NCBI GenBank assembly: GCA_964626755.1
Contig: CAZVGO010000005.1
Span: forward strand, 1 to 64,000
Reading direction: 5' to 3'
DNA length: 64,000 nucleotides
Origin: JACDAV01 sp964626755
GTDB lineage: Bacteria > Chloroflexota > Limnocylindria > Limnocylindrales > CSP1-4
Shown here: one piece after another, positions 32,576 to 40,945 of the stretch
Position numbering within the stretch: position 1 is the stretch's first letter
Layout of the letters: each line of letters starts with the position of its first letter
Position numbers and translations under genes: made by a program
The notes under the pieces: generated by a model
Databases searched by the model: none
The model's input: the letters and a program-made list of their open reading frames with translations, nothing else
Told to the model about the DNA's origin: nothing

Positions 32576-33754
32576 ATGAAGACAGCCGAGCGGGTGGGGA
32601 CCGAGCCGTTCGACATGGGGCTCGTGCAGCGAGGCGCCCGCAACCGTCGGACGCCCTACTACGAGGCCACCCAGCGCTATGGCCCGAAGGGCTTCACGGT
32701 CTACAACCACATGTACTTCCCGATCCGGTTCGACACGTTCGAGGCTGAGTTCGACGCGCTCCTCAACGACGTGACGATCTGGGACGTGTCCGTCGAGCGC
32801 TGCCTCGAGATCAGCGGCCCGGACGGCTTCACGTTCGCCCAGCTGCTCACGCCCCGCGACCTGTCGAAGTGCCAGGTGGGGCAGGCGAAGTACGTGCTGA
32901 TCTGCGACTCGGACGGCGGCATCGTCAACGACCCGGTGCTCACCCGGATGGACGAGAACACGTTCTGGTTCGCCCTCGCCAGCTCCGATGCGCTGCTGTT
33001 CGCGCGGGGCCTGAAGAACGCCTACCCGAACCTCGACGTGACGATCCGCGAGGCGGACGTCGCCCCCATCCAGGTCCAGGGACCGAAGTCGAAGGACCTC
33101 ATCCGCGACCTCGTCGGCGAGGGGATCGGCGACCTCAAGTACTACTGGTGGCGGCGGGCCGAGATCCGCGGCATCCCGGTCGTCGTGACCCGGACCGGCT
33201 GGACGTCCGAGGTCGGCTACGAGATCTACCTCCTCGACACCTCGAAGGGCACGGAGCTCTGGGAAGCGCTCATGGAAGCGGGCGCCCCGTACAACGTCCG
33301 CCCGACGGGCCCGTCGGACATCCGCCGGATCGAGGGCGCGATCTTCAACTGGGGCGCGGACATGACCTACGAGAACAACGCGTTTGAGATGGGCCTCGAG
33401 CGACTGGTTCAGTTCGCGCTCAAGGACGATCAGTCGATCTCGATCGCCGCCCTTCGGAAGATCAAGGAGAAGGGCGTCAGCCGACGGATCGTCGGGGTCG
33501 AGCTCGATGGCGACCCGTTCCCGGCCCTGAACAACGTCAAGTGGCCGGCCTATGCGGAGGGCGGCCGGGTGGGCAAGGTGACGTCCGCGATCTACTCGCC
33601 GCGCCTCCGCAGGAACATCGGCTACTGCTGGCTGCCCAACTCGCTGGCGGACGGCAGGACGTCGATCGCGGTCGCGACGGAGTGGGGGACGCGCAACGCG
33701 AAGGTCGTCCCGATGCCGTTCGTCGATCCCGAGAAGCGGATCCCGGTGTCGTGA
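32576..33754 (+). CDS. GcvT-fold THF-dependent demethylase-like protein (DmdA-like)
   Basis: A 392-residue aminomethyltransferase-fold protein. Its pattern follows DMSP demethylase DmdA closely: FTVYNHMYFP, VTIWDVSVERCLEISG, TPRDLSKCQVGQ, GGIVNDPVL, IQVQGPKSKDL, RTGWTSEVGYEIY and SDIRRIEGAIFNWGAD, then the GcvT C-terminal barrel. DmdA moves a methyl from DMSP to THF; related proteins demethylate other compounds, and GcvT itself serves glycine cleavage. No gcvH, gcvP or dmdB-D genes are near. Substrate is therefore open. ATG 32576 is preceded by a purine-rich gggagggaaggg SD. Confidence 0.78.
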   Translation: MKTAERVGTEPFDMGLVQRGARNRRTPYYEATQRYGPKGFTVYNHMYFPIRFDTFEAEFDALLNDVTIWDVSVERCLEISGPDGFTFAQLLTPRDLSKCQVGQAKYVLICDSDGGIVNDPVLTRMDENTFWFALASSDALLFARGLKNAYPNLDVTIREADVAPIQVQGPKSKDLIRDLVGEGIGDLKYYWWRRAEIRGIPVVVTRTGWTSEVGYEIYLLDTSKGTELWEALMEAGAPYNVRPTGPSDIRRIEGAIFNWGADMTYENNAFEMGLERLVQFALKDDQSISIAALRKIKEKGVSRRIVGVELDGDPFPALNNVKWPAYAEGGRVGKVTSAIYSPRLRRNIGYCWLPNSLADGRTSIAVATEWGTRNAKVVPMPFVDPEKRIPVS

Positions 33755-33788
33755 GCCCCGCCGGGGAGATGTCCGGGCGCGCCCGCCT

Positions 33789-35414
33789 TCAGGCGGCCGG
33801 AAAGGCCGGGAACGGCTCCATCTCGGGCTCCGGGACGAGGATGGAGAGGGCGTCCAGGTCGATCGCGTCCGCCTTGCGATCAGGGGTGGGGCGGCCAAGC
33901 AGGTAGCCCTGCGCGGCGGCCATCCCCAGCTCGCGGATGACGATGAGCTGCTGAGGCGTCTCGACGCCCTCGGCGATGATCGCGGCCCGCCACCGGGCGG
34001 CCAGGTCCTGGAGGGCCCGGAGGATCGCGTGGGACGGATCGTGCAGGACGCCGCCCTGGACGAGCGACAGGTCGATCTTGACGATGTCGAAGTGGATCTC
34101 GCTCAGCAGGCGGAGACCGGCGTTGCCGGCTCCCACGTCGTCCGCCGCGAGCCGGAACCCCGCCGCCTGGCACGCTGCGACGTTCTTTCGCAGCTGGGCC
34201 ACGTCCTCGACCGCCTCGCGCTCGGTCAGCTCGAGCACGACCTGCCCGGGATCGATGCGGCGGCGGCGGAGGATCGCGACGATCTCGGCCGGGTGGAACT
34301 GGTCTGACTCGAGCGTCCTCGGGGAGACGTTGACGCTCAGGTACGTGTCCGGCTCGAGCGCCCCCGCGCCATTCGCGACGGCCTCGAGGCAGGCGAGGTC
34401 GAGCTCCACGGTCCGGTCGGCCGTTTCGGCGGCCGCGAACAGGCTCGATGCGTCGAGGAAGGCAGCGCCCGTGTCGGGCCGGACGAGGCCCTCGTAGCCG
34501 ATCGGCTGCCCGGTCTCGAGCGAGAAGATCGCCTGGTACACGGGCCGCAGTGCGCCGGCCGAGAGGACCTGGCTGACGGCTGCCGACAGCTCGCCGATCG
34601 AGCGGTTGTCGGCAGCCTTCCCGTGGCGGCCGGGATCGAAGGCGACCGCCGCCGTTCGTCCGTGTCGCTTACACCAGTACAGCGCCGCGTCGGCCTGCCG
34701 GTACAGCAGCTGGGACTCGGCGGCGGGCGCCGGGTAGGCCGACACCCCGATCGAGACCGAGTAGGGATCGACCGACCGACCCGCCTCGCCACTCAGGGCC
34801 CGGGCGAGGATTCGGCGGGCGACCGAGAGGGCGCTCGCGATGTCCGAGTGGGGGAGCAGCACCGCGAACTCGTCGCCGCCGACGCGGAATGCCCGGTCGC
34901 TCCGTCGCAGCGCGGAGCTCGCCACCCGGCCGACCGACGCCAGGAGCTCGTCGCCGAACGCGTGTCCACGCTGGTCGTTGACCTTCTTCAGGTCGTCGAC
35001 GTCGATCAGCAACAGCGCCAGGGCCGTCGTGTGCCGGCGCGCATAGTCCAGCTGCCGGGCGAGCTCCTCCTGGAACGCCCGGTGGTTCCCGAGGCCCGTC
35101 AGGGCGTCGAGGAGGGCGTCGCTTCGGGCGCGGCCGTACAGCTCGAGGAGCCGGTCACGTTCGTCTTCCAGCGCGTCGACCGCCTCGAGCAGGCGCCTGG
35201 CGAGGAGACCCACCGCAAGCGGACATCCGATGGCGGCCACGGCGAGAACGAGCATCGCCATGTCGCGGCCGAGGCCACCGGGCCAGAGGCCTCCGAATGC
35301 CGCCACAGCCATGAGCCCGGCGAACTGGACGAGGAGCGTGAGGATCAGGCGTGCCCGAATGACCCCAGCCCGCTCGTCGCGGTCGGCCCGGCGTTGTTCG
35401 CTCGGTTCCTGCAT
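33789..35414 (-). CDS. Membrane GGDEF-EAL protein (c-di-GMP metabolism)
   Basis: A 541-residue protein: two N-terminal transmembrane helices (about 20-70) with a very short outer loop, a coiled linker, GGDEF (about 95-265) with intact RVGGDEF at about 177-183, and EAL (about 285-525). The EAL signature reads YEGLVRP; the other catalytic residues are visible in VNVSPRTL (Asn), LELTERE (Glu), ADDVGAG (Asp-Asp), IVKIDLSL (Lys), IAEGVET (Glu) and QGYLLGRP (Gln). Both activities, synthesis and hydrolysis, look possible. ATG 35414 is preferred for its GGAAAG SD. Confidence 0.88.
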   Translation of the reverse strand: MQEPSEQRRADRDERAGVIRARLILTLLVQFAGLMAVAAFGGLWPGGLGRDMAMLVLAVAAIGCPLAVGLLARRLLEAVDALEDERDRLLELYGRARSDALLDALTGLGNHRAFQEELARQLDYARRHTTALALLLIDVDDLKKVNDQRGHAFGDELLASVGRVASSALRRSDRAFRVGGDEFAVLLPHSDIASALSVARRILARALSGEAGRSVDPYSVSIGVSAYPAPAAESQLLYRQADAALYWCKRHGRTAAVAFDPGRHGKAADNRSIGELSAAVSQVLSAGALRPVYQAIFSLETGQPIGYEGLVRPDTGAAFLDASSLFAAAETADRTVELDLACLEAVANGAGALEPDTYLSVNVSPRTLESDQFHPAEIVAILRRRRIDPGQVVLELTEREAVEDVAQLRKNVAACQAAGFRLAADDVGAGNAGLRLLSEIHFDIVKIDLSLVQGGVLHDPSHAILRALQDLAARWRAAIIAEGVETPQQLIVIRELGMAAAQGYLLGRPTPDRKADAIDLDALSILVPEPEMEPFPAFPAA

Positions 35415-35578
35415 GTGCTTTCCGTTCAGAACGCGGGTCCTCCCATGGTCGATCACGACCGGTTGCGGCCCGGGGGACCGAAAGTACCGCTGCGCCTAGC
35501 GGATGGGGCCAGAGACGGTGGGTTCACCCGTGCCTACGGTCGGGAGCAATCGCCGGCGAGTGGAGTCAGGTCGAGACA

Positions 35579-36709
35579 GTGACGGTCAGAGTCAGGAAGC
35601 TCGGGGAGCACTCTCGGGCGCGGTTCCTGGCAACCGCGCTCCTGCTGGCCGTGGGCGGCCCGCTCGCCCACCCCCCTGGCGCCCTGGCGGCGAGCTGCAC
35701 CGGAGCCCACCAGATCACCCTCGACAGGGCGACCATCACTCCCACAAGCGGCTCGACCGCGACTGCGTTCACCTTCGCGCTCCGGTACCGGGACAATGCC
35801 AACTGCCGGCCCCGGGCAGTGAACCTGCGCATGCCGGATGTCGGCACATTTCCGATGGTCAAGGGGACCGGGCTCAGGTTCCGCTTCGGCGTTCCGTACT
35901 CCGTCACGCTGAACCTGCCGGCCGGCCGCTGGTCGTACTGGTTCGCGGCGGCATCGGGGACCGGAGCCGGCGACAAGGTCGTGACGCTCAAGATCGCGAA
36001 GCCCGTGGTGGTCGTCGCGGAACCCGCGCCGCCCGCGCCGCCGCCGGTCCCGGCCGAGGGCCCGCCGGCCCCGCCGCCTGCCCCCGGCGACCCGCCGCCA
36101 GCGGCGCCCTCGGACCCGGTGCCGACCGCGGCGGCTCCGGGCGCGACGATCGCCCCGAGCGACGGCCGGATCCCGCCCGGGAGGGCGAACTCCGGCTTCG
36201 ACTTCCGGATCCCGCCGCTTTTCGCCGGACCCGTCGGTGGCGTCGTGGGCCCATGGATGGCTCTGACCGGGGTGGGGATCGCGATCTTCTGGCTCCTCCT
36301 CCGGCGCCGGCCTGAGGCGCCACTGGGCGCGGGAGCCGCGGCCGTCCCGGCGAGCGTGACCCGCAACCTGGGATTGGTCCGGGAGGACGCGGCGATCCCA
36401 CGCTGGCTTCGTCCGTCGCTCCAGGCTGCGCGGGCGGCCGGCTGGGGGGTGCCCCCGCCCCGATCCGCGGTCCGCTTCCTGGGGCCGGCTGCCCCGGGCG
36501 TCGATCGGCGCGAGATCGGCTACCGGCTCGTCCGGGTCGCCGACGGCCCGGACGACCTCAAGTCCGAGGAGGTCGGCCGGTTCGACCGCGGCGACCAGGT
36601 CGAGATCCTCGAGCACAAGGGCTCATTCGTGCGGGTCCGGGGCGCGGACGGACTCGAGGGTTGGGTCCATCAGGCCGCGATCGTCTCGATCCTCGACCCG
36701 GGCGCCTAG
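35579..36709 (+). CDS. Exported single-pass protein with Pro-rich linker and C-terminal SH3-like domain
   Basis: A 376-residue protein: signal peptide (about 1-38), an extracytoplasmic beta-rich domain (about 39-140), a Pro/Ala linker (about 145-190), a transmembrane helix (about 225-243, GPWMALTGVGIAIFWLLL) followed by RRRPE, and a C-terminal SH3-like domain (about 300-375, EIGYRLVRVADG, FDRGDQVEILEHKGSFVRVR, EGWVHQ). By the positive-inside rule the SH3-like domain is in the cytoplasm, although bacterial SH3b domains normally act on the wall. The function is unknown. Confidence 0.6.
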   Translation: MTVRVRKLGEHSRARFLATALLLAVGGPLAHPPGALAASCTGAHQITLDRATITPTSGSTATAFTFALRYRDNANCRPRAVNLRMPDVGTFPMVKGTGLRFRFGVPYSVTLNLPAGRWSYWFAAASGTGAGDKVVTLKIAKPVVVVAEPAPPAPPPVPAEGPPAPPPAPGDPPPAAPSDPVPTAAAPGATIAPSDGRIPPGRANSGFDFRIPPLFAGPVGGVVGPWMALTGVGIAIFWLLLRRRPEAPLGAGAAAVPASVTRNLGLVREDAAIPRWLRPSLQAARAAGWGVPPPRSAVRFLGPAAPGVDRREIGYRLVRVADGPDDLKSEEVGRFDRGDQVEILEHKGSFVRVRGADGLEGWVHQAAIVSILDPGA

Positions 36710-36711
36710 TC

Positions 36712-36741
36712 ACCGCGCGTCAGGCGCGCCTGGCGCGCGGT
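36712..36741. terminator. Bidirectional hairpin between convergent genes
   Basis: ACCGCGCG pairs with CGCGCGGT, and the inner CAGGCG-CGCCTG is also self-complementary. TTTC follows on the plus strand. It lies across the end of the SH3-like gene and the last codons of the exonuclease III gene. Confidence 0.55.
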
Positions 36742-37628
36742 TTCGTCCGGGCGGCGATCCGCTCGAGGGCGCCTTCCCAGCCCGCCTCGAACGGCTTTCC
36801 CGGCTCGTCGAGGTCGACGACCACCGGCGCATGGTCGGACGGGACGGGTGGCCCCTTCCGGGCCTCCCGATCGATCTCCGCCCAGACCACCCGATCCGCG
36901 ACCGGGCGCGTGGCGTACTGGAGATCGATCCGCATCCCCTCGTTGCGGTGGAACATCCCGGCCCGGTAGTCCCACCACGAGAACCGGCCGGGCTCCGGCC
37001 GGCGGAGCCGGTACGCGTCGATGAGGCCCCATTCGCGCAGCCTCGCGAGCGCTGCGCGTTCGGGCGGCGAGACGTGCGTACCCCCGTGGGCCGCCACCGG
37101 GTCCCAGACGTCGTCGTCGGTGGGCGTCGCGTTGTAGTCGCCGGCCAGCACGAGTGGCTCGTCCGGGGAGCGAGTCTCCTCGAGCCAGCGGGCGAGGCGG
37201 TCGAACCAGCGCAGCTTGCCCTCGTACCACGCCGATCCGACGACCCGGCCGTTCGGCGCGTACAGGCTCACGAACCGGATCCCGCCCGCGACGGCCGAGA
37301 CCATTCGCGCCTCGTCCGATGGGTCGAAGTCCTCCTCGTCGAGGCCGACCGATGCGCCCGCGGTGCTGTCGCGGACGCGCCCGTCACCGAAATTCGTGAT
37401 CGGGTCCTCGATCCCCACCCGGCTCGCGATCGCCACGCCGTTCCAGCGGCCCTCGCCGTGGTGAAGGAGCTCGTAGCCGGCCATCGTGAACGGCATGACA
37501 GGCGCTTCTCTGTCGGCGAGCTTCGTCTCCTGCATCAGCAGCACGTCCGGCTGCGAGCGCTCCAGCCAGCGATCGACGGCCTCCTGGCGGGCCTTGAGGG
37601 AGTTGACGTTCCAGGTTGCGATGCGCAT
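36720..37628 (-). CDS. xth: Exodeoxyribonuclease III
   Basis: A 302-residue EEP-fold nuclease of the ExoIII/AP-endonuclease family, acting in base-excision repair. Motifs: ATWNVNSLKAR, LLMQETKL (catalytic Glu), SLYAPNGR, LAGDYNATPTDDDVWD, FSWWDYRAGMF, RIDLQYAT and the final PSDHAPV (Asp-His). It is slightly longer than E. coli ExoIII, with a basic tail. It follows the two ACT-domain genes on the same strand after 17 bases and probably shares their transcript. Confidence 0.92.
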   Translation of the reverse strand: MRIATWNVNSLKARQEAVDRWLERSQPDVLLMQETKLADREAPVMPFTMAGYELLHHGEGRWNGVAIASRVGIEDPITNFGDGRVRDSTAGASVGLDEEDFDPSDEARMVSAVAGGIRFVSLYAPNGRVVGSAWYEGKLRWFDRLARWLEETRSPDEPLVLAGDYNATPTDDDVWDPVAAHGGTHVSPPERAALARLREWGLIDAYRLRRPEPGRFSWWDYRAGMFHRNEGMRIDLQYATRPVADRVVWAEIDREARKGPPVPSDHAPVVVDLDEPGKPFEAGWEGALERIAARTKPRARRA

Positions 37629-37645
37629 CGAAAGTCGTCGGGGGT

Positions 37646-38338
37646 TCAGTAGCGCCGGCCGCGCTGGCGGGCGAGGTCGAACGTCGCGGTGTCGGCGACG
37701 GCCATGACCGCCATCGTGCCGGCCTGCACCGGGTCCGATACGACGAGGTCGACTGCGTCGGTGATGGATCCGACCATGTTCAGCGCGATGATCGGGATGC
37801 CCTGCTCGCGCAGCTCGCGCGCCGCCCGGGTGATGTCGCCGCCCATGATCGAGCCCGCGAGGACGAGGAGCCGCGCCCGCGGCAGGTCCGCCACCGCGCG
37901 AACCGCAGCCGCGATGTTCTCCTCGCCCACGAGCGGGATCGTGTCGACGCTGATCCGCTCGCCGCGCAGGTTGTGGCGGTCCGCCTCGCTGACGGCGCCG
38001 AGGGCGACCTGGGCGACCTGCGCTCCGCCGCCGACGACGATGACGCGCTTGCCGAACACGCGGTCGAGAGCACGGGTCAGGTGCGTGGAGCGCAGGCCGG
38101 GCAGACCGTCGATCGCCCGGACGAGGTCATCCTCGTCGATCCCCTCGACCTCGATCTCCAGCTCCGCCGCCGGGGCCGCCGATCCATCCGCCGGGGCGCG
38201 GCGGACGGTGCTCATCGTCCTGAGCGTGCCGCCTGCGGATGCGATCCGCTCGGCGAGCGAGGGAACCGCGCCGGGCACGTCGTCGAGGACGAGCCGGATC
38301 GCGACGGGCGGCGAATCGGCGGACGTGCGGCGTGGCAT
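37646..38338 (-). CDS. ACT-domain protein with C-terminal DUF5612-like domain
   Basis: A 230-residue protein. An ACT-like domain (about 12-85) starts PVAIRLVLDDVPGAVPSLAERIASAGGTL. The C-terminal part (about 100-225) has KRVIVVGGGAQVAQVALGA, NLRGERISVDTIPLVGE and LLVLAGSIMGGD, a Rossmann-like segment resembling the archaeal ACT/DUF5612 proteins. No catalytic motif is obvious; ligand sensing, perhaps an amino acid, is the likely role. The start ATG 38338 comes 22 bases after the preceding ACT gene. Confidence 0.6.
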   Translation of the reverse strand: MPRRTSADSPPVAIRLVLDDVPGAVPSLAERIASAGGTLRTMSTVRRAPADGSAAPAAELEIEVEGIDEDDLVRAIDGLPGLRSTHLTRALDRVFGKRVIVVGGGAQVAQVALGAVSEADRHNLRGERISVDTIPLVGEENIAAAVRAVADLPRARLLVLAGSIMGGDITRAARELREQGIPIIALNMVGSITDAVDLVVSDPVQAGTMAVMAVADTATFDLARQRGRRY

Positions 38339-38360
38339 TGGCGGGCGGGCCGTCGCCGGG

Positions 38361-38639
38361 TCAGCCGCGGTCCGCGCGGCCGCGACGGACGTCGGCGACG
38401 GACATGTCGTGGGGTTGGAGCCCATCCGCGGGATCGTGCTCCTCGAACGGGAGTCCGAGGGCGGCGAACGCCTCGCGGGTCGCGCCGGCATCGCTCGTCG
38501 TGAGCATGAGGGCGCCGTCGGTGTCCTCGGCCACGCCGACGATGCCCGTGATGTTCACCGATCGTTCCCCGAGGGCGCTCGCGAGGCGCGCGAGGGCACC
38601 CGGCCGGTCGTCGAGCTGGACCGTGAACCACACGGCCAT
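38361..38639 (-). CDS. Small stand-alone ACT-domain protein
   Basis: A 92-residue protein that is essentially one ACT domain: WFTVQLDDRPGALARLASAL, VNITGIVGVAE and LMLTTSDA, with an acidic tail. ACT domains bind amino acids or other small ligands at dimer interfaces. A GGAGGGAGG SD precedes ATG 38639. It is followed by a second ACT protein and xth, and is divergent from the ArsC-like gene. Confidence 0.75.
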   Translation of the reverse strand: MAVWFTVQLDDRPGALARLASALGERSVNITGIVGVAEDTDGALMLTTSDAGATREAFAALGLPFEEHDPADGLQPHDMSVADVRRGRADRG

Positions 38640-38695
38640 CTGGGCACCTCCCTCCTGTCCTGCCGATGGTACCCGCCGCGTCGGATGAACCGCGC

Positions 38696-38701
38696 TACGC
38701 T
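38696..38701 (+). promoter_or_regulatory. -10 element TACGCT (leaderless start)
   Basis: TACGCT ends 9 bases before ATG 38711. Confidence 0.45.
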
Positions 38702-38710
38702 CGCGCCAGG

Positions 38711-39085
38711 ATGGCAACCAGGTCCGCTGCCAGCGTCCAGGTCTTCGGGCGCGACGACTCGAAGGACACGCGGGCCGCGGTGCGCTTCTTCAGGGAGCGC
38801 CGGATCGACGTCCATCTGGTCGACCTGCGAAAGCACCCGATGGCCGCGGGCGAGCTGCGGCGGTTCGTCGAGCGACTCGGCGCGCGGCCGCTCGCCGACA
38901 CCGACGGAAAGGCCTGGCGCGACGCGGGTCTCGCCTACCTCCGGATGGACGACGCGGAGCTGAGCGAGCGGCTCCTCGCCGACCAGAGGCTGCTGCGGTT
39001 GCCTCTCGTCCGAGGCGGGACCCGGTTCGCGGCAGGGCGCGACGAGGCCGCCTGGAAAGCCATCGTGGGGGCCACCGCCGAATAG
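38711..39085 (+). CDS. ArsC/Spx-fold protein lacking the catalytic cysteine
   Basis: A 124-residue ArsC/YffB-like protein. The fold pattern is clear: VQVFGRDDSKDTRAAVRFFR, DVHLVDLRKHPMAAGELRRF and LLRLPLVRGGTRFAAG. At the active-site loop, where arsenate reductases have CxxS/CxxC followed by Arg, it reads GRDDSKDTR, and there is no Cys in the protein. It is therefore not a thiol arsenate reductase; a structural or RNA-polymerase-binding role as in Spx is possible but unsupported. Confidence 0.7.
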   Translation: MATRSAASVQVFGRDDSKDTRAAVRFFRERRIDVHLVDLRKHPMAAGELRRFVERLGARPLADTDGKAWRDAGLAYLRMDDAELSERLLADQRLLRLPLVRGGTRFAAGRDEAAWKAIVGATAE

Positions 39086-39170
39086 CCCCGATCCTCATGC
39101 CCATCCGGCGCATATTGATGTCGTCGATGGACATACCGAGCGGGGGGGGTCGTCGGGTGGCGGGGTTGAC

Positions 39171-39362
39171 TCAGGGGATCCCGGAGCGCCTCGCCCGCGC
39201 CAGCAGGACGATGCCAATGGTCAGGCACACGGCCCCCGCGATCGCCCAGCGGATGTCGTCGACCATGAAGCTGCTGCCGCGGAGCAGCCCAAGTCCCTGT
39301 CCGATCCAGACAGCGCCGACAGCAACGAGGACGAAACCCACCAGCGGGTGCGAGCGGTACAC
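39171..39362 (-). CDS. Small two-helix membrane protein
   Basis: A 63-residue protein with helices at about 7-28 (LVGFVLVAVGAVWIGQGLGLL) and 37-55 (RWAIAGAVCLTIGIVLLA) and a basic end. The GTG 39362 start has GGGAGG 7 bases upstream, and a minus-strand TAGGAT lies near 39382. An open frame on the plus strand here is charge-poor and less protein-like. The function is unknown. Confidence 0.55.
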   Translation of the reverse strand: MYRSHPLVGFVLVAVGAVWIGQGLGLLRGSSFMVDDIRWAIAGAVCLTIGIVLLARARRSGIP

Positions 39363-39391
39363 CGGCGACCTCCCGGTGGCATCCTAGCCCG

Positions 39392-40258
39392 GTGGCCGAC
39401 AGGGTGAAGCGGACCTCCGGGCTGAAGCGCAGCGGTCGGGTGACGGTGCGGCCGGCGGACGAGCACGTCGCGACGAAGCGCGCCCGGCAGACCGAGGACC
39501 AGCGCCTTCTCGAGCGCCCGGTCCGCCCGGAATTCCTCGAGTCCGACCCATGGCGCGTCCTGCGGATCCAGTCAGAGTTCGTAGAGGGGTTCGACGCGCT
39601 CGCGGCCGTCGGCCCGGCGGTCAGCGTCTTCGGCTCCGCCCGGACGATGTCAAGCCATCCGAACTACAAGCTCGCTCGCGAGCTCGGCCGGCTGCTCGCG
39701 GTCCAGGGCTACGCCGTGATCACCGGAGGCGGGCCGGGGATCATGGCGGCGGCCAACCAGGGCTGCCAGGAGGGCGGCGGCCTGTCGGTCGGCTGCAACA
39801 TCGAGCTGCCGATGGAGCAAGGCCTCAACCCGTACGTCGACCTCGGCGTCGAGTTCCGGTACTTCTTCGTCCGCAAGGTGATGTTCGTGAAGTACGCGGA
39901 CGCGTTCGTCATCTTCCCCGGCGGCTACGGCACGCTCGACGAGCTGTTCGAGGCGCTCACCCTCATCCAGACGAAGAAGATCCTGAACTTCCCGGTGATC
40001 CTCATGGGCGGGAGCTACTGGGAGCCGCTCCTCGACTGGATTCGGGAGACGCTCACCCGCGAGGCGACGATCAATCCTGAGGACGTCGACCTCCTGCGGG
40101 TGACGGACGACCCCGCGGAGGCGTGCCAGATCATCGACGCCTACGTCACGAAGCGCCGCCGGCAGGCGGCCGAGACGGCTCCCGAGACGGCGGCGATCCC
40201 CGAGACGAAGGCCGCGAAGAAGGCTGCGCCGGCAAAGCCGGGGCAGGCCGAGAGCTGA
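39392..40258 (+). CDS. LOG-family protein (TIGR00730, nucleotide phosphoribohydrolase-like)
   Basis: A 288-residue Rossmann-fold protein of the LOG/YgdH family. The diagnostic motifs GGGPGIMAAANQG and PGGYGTLDELFE are intact. Members cleave nucleoside monophosphates such as AMP or cytokinin ribotides to the base and ribose phosphate. An N-terminal basic extension (about 50 residues) and a Lys/Ala/Glu-rich tail flank the core. The substrate is not readable. Confidence 0.85.
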   Translation: MADRVKRTSGLKRSGRVTVRPADEHVATKRARQTEDQRLLERPVRPEFLESDPWRVLRIQSEFVEGFDALAAVGPAVSVFGSARTMSSHPNYKLARELGRLLAVQGYAVITGGGPGIMAAANQGCQEGGGLSVGCNIELPMEQGLNPYVDLGVEFRYFFVRKVMFVKYADAFVIFPGGYGTLDELFEALTLIQTKKILNFPVILMGGSYWEPLLDWIRETLTREATINPEDVDLLRVTDDPAEACQIIDAYVTKRRRQAAETAPETAAIPETKAAKKAAPAKPGQAES

Positions 40259-40433
40259 CCGCGCGGTCGAGCCTTCGCCAGATACCCACGTAGCGGGTGC
40301 TAACGCCACAGGAGGCGGACTTCTTAGCCGCGCACGACTACCAAAGGCCCGTCTCGGACGTTTTCCGGCCGCGTTGCTCGCCTGTCACCCACGGGGAGGG
40401 TAGATGATGAATCGGCTCGCGGCGCGGCCAGGC

Positions 40434-40919
40434 TCAGCCGCGCTCCGGCAGCGCGATCTCGATCCGGCCGTCCACGACGCGGACCGGGTAGTAACGGAAC
40501 CGGCGCACGCGCGTCAGCCGGCGCGCCTCCGCCTTGAGACCCGGCGGATCGACCTTCGGATCCTTGCCGGCCGGCGACCACGTGGGATGGTAGCGGCCGT
40601 CCGGGTCGAGCCCGCCGGTCGTCGGCATCCGGGCCGGCTCCCCCGACCGCAGGTCGAACACGCCCTCGTGGAGCGGGCACGCGACGAGGCACCCGTCGAG
40701 CGTCCCGATCGACAGCGGAGCCGACATGTGCGGGCAGCGGTCATCGACCGCGACGATCCCGTCCGGAGTGTGCGCGACGAGCACGTCGAGGTCGCCCCGG
40801 GTCACCCGGCGCATCGAGCCCTCGGGCAGGTCCGCGACCGCGAGGAAGGGCTCGAACAGCGCGGGCGTCGTGCCGGGGGCGACGAGATCGGGGCGGACCG
40901 GGGCAGGACGGGGGTCCAT
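40434..40919 (-). CDS. Rieske [2Fe-2S] domain protein
   Basis: A 161-residue protein with a Rieske domain: Cys62-x-His64 in RCPHMSAPLS and Cys81-x2-His84 in CPLHEGVFDL. These ligate a 2Fe-2S cluster. No signal peptide or membrane helix is seen, so it resembles the soluble ferredoxin parts of dioxygenases or NirD-like proteins. A Lys/Pro-rich insertion and an RRFRYYPVRV tail follow. No oxygenase gene is adjacent; the next gene upstream on this strand is an MFS exporter. Confidence 0.82.
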   Translation of the reverse strand: MDPRPAPVRPDLVAPGTTPALFEPFLAVADLPEGSMRRVTRGDLDVLVAHTPDGIVAVDDRCPHMSAPLSIGTLDGCLVACPLHEGVFDLRSGEPARMPTTGGLDPDGRYHPTWSPAGKDPKVDPPGLKAEARRLTRVRRFRYYPVRVVDGRIEIALPERG

Positions 40920-40945
40920 GCCGCCGATCCTAGCCGGTCTCCCCG

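Noticed and set aside
38711..39085. Arsenate reductase
   Set aside because: The fold matches ArsC, but the protein contains no cysteine.
39097..39387. Plus-strand ORF of 96 codons
   Set aside because: It is antisense to the two-helix membrane protein, has no SD, and its composition (Pro/Thr/Ser/Arg) is not protein-like.
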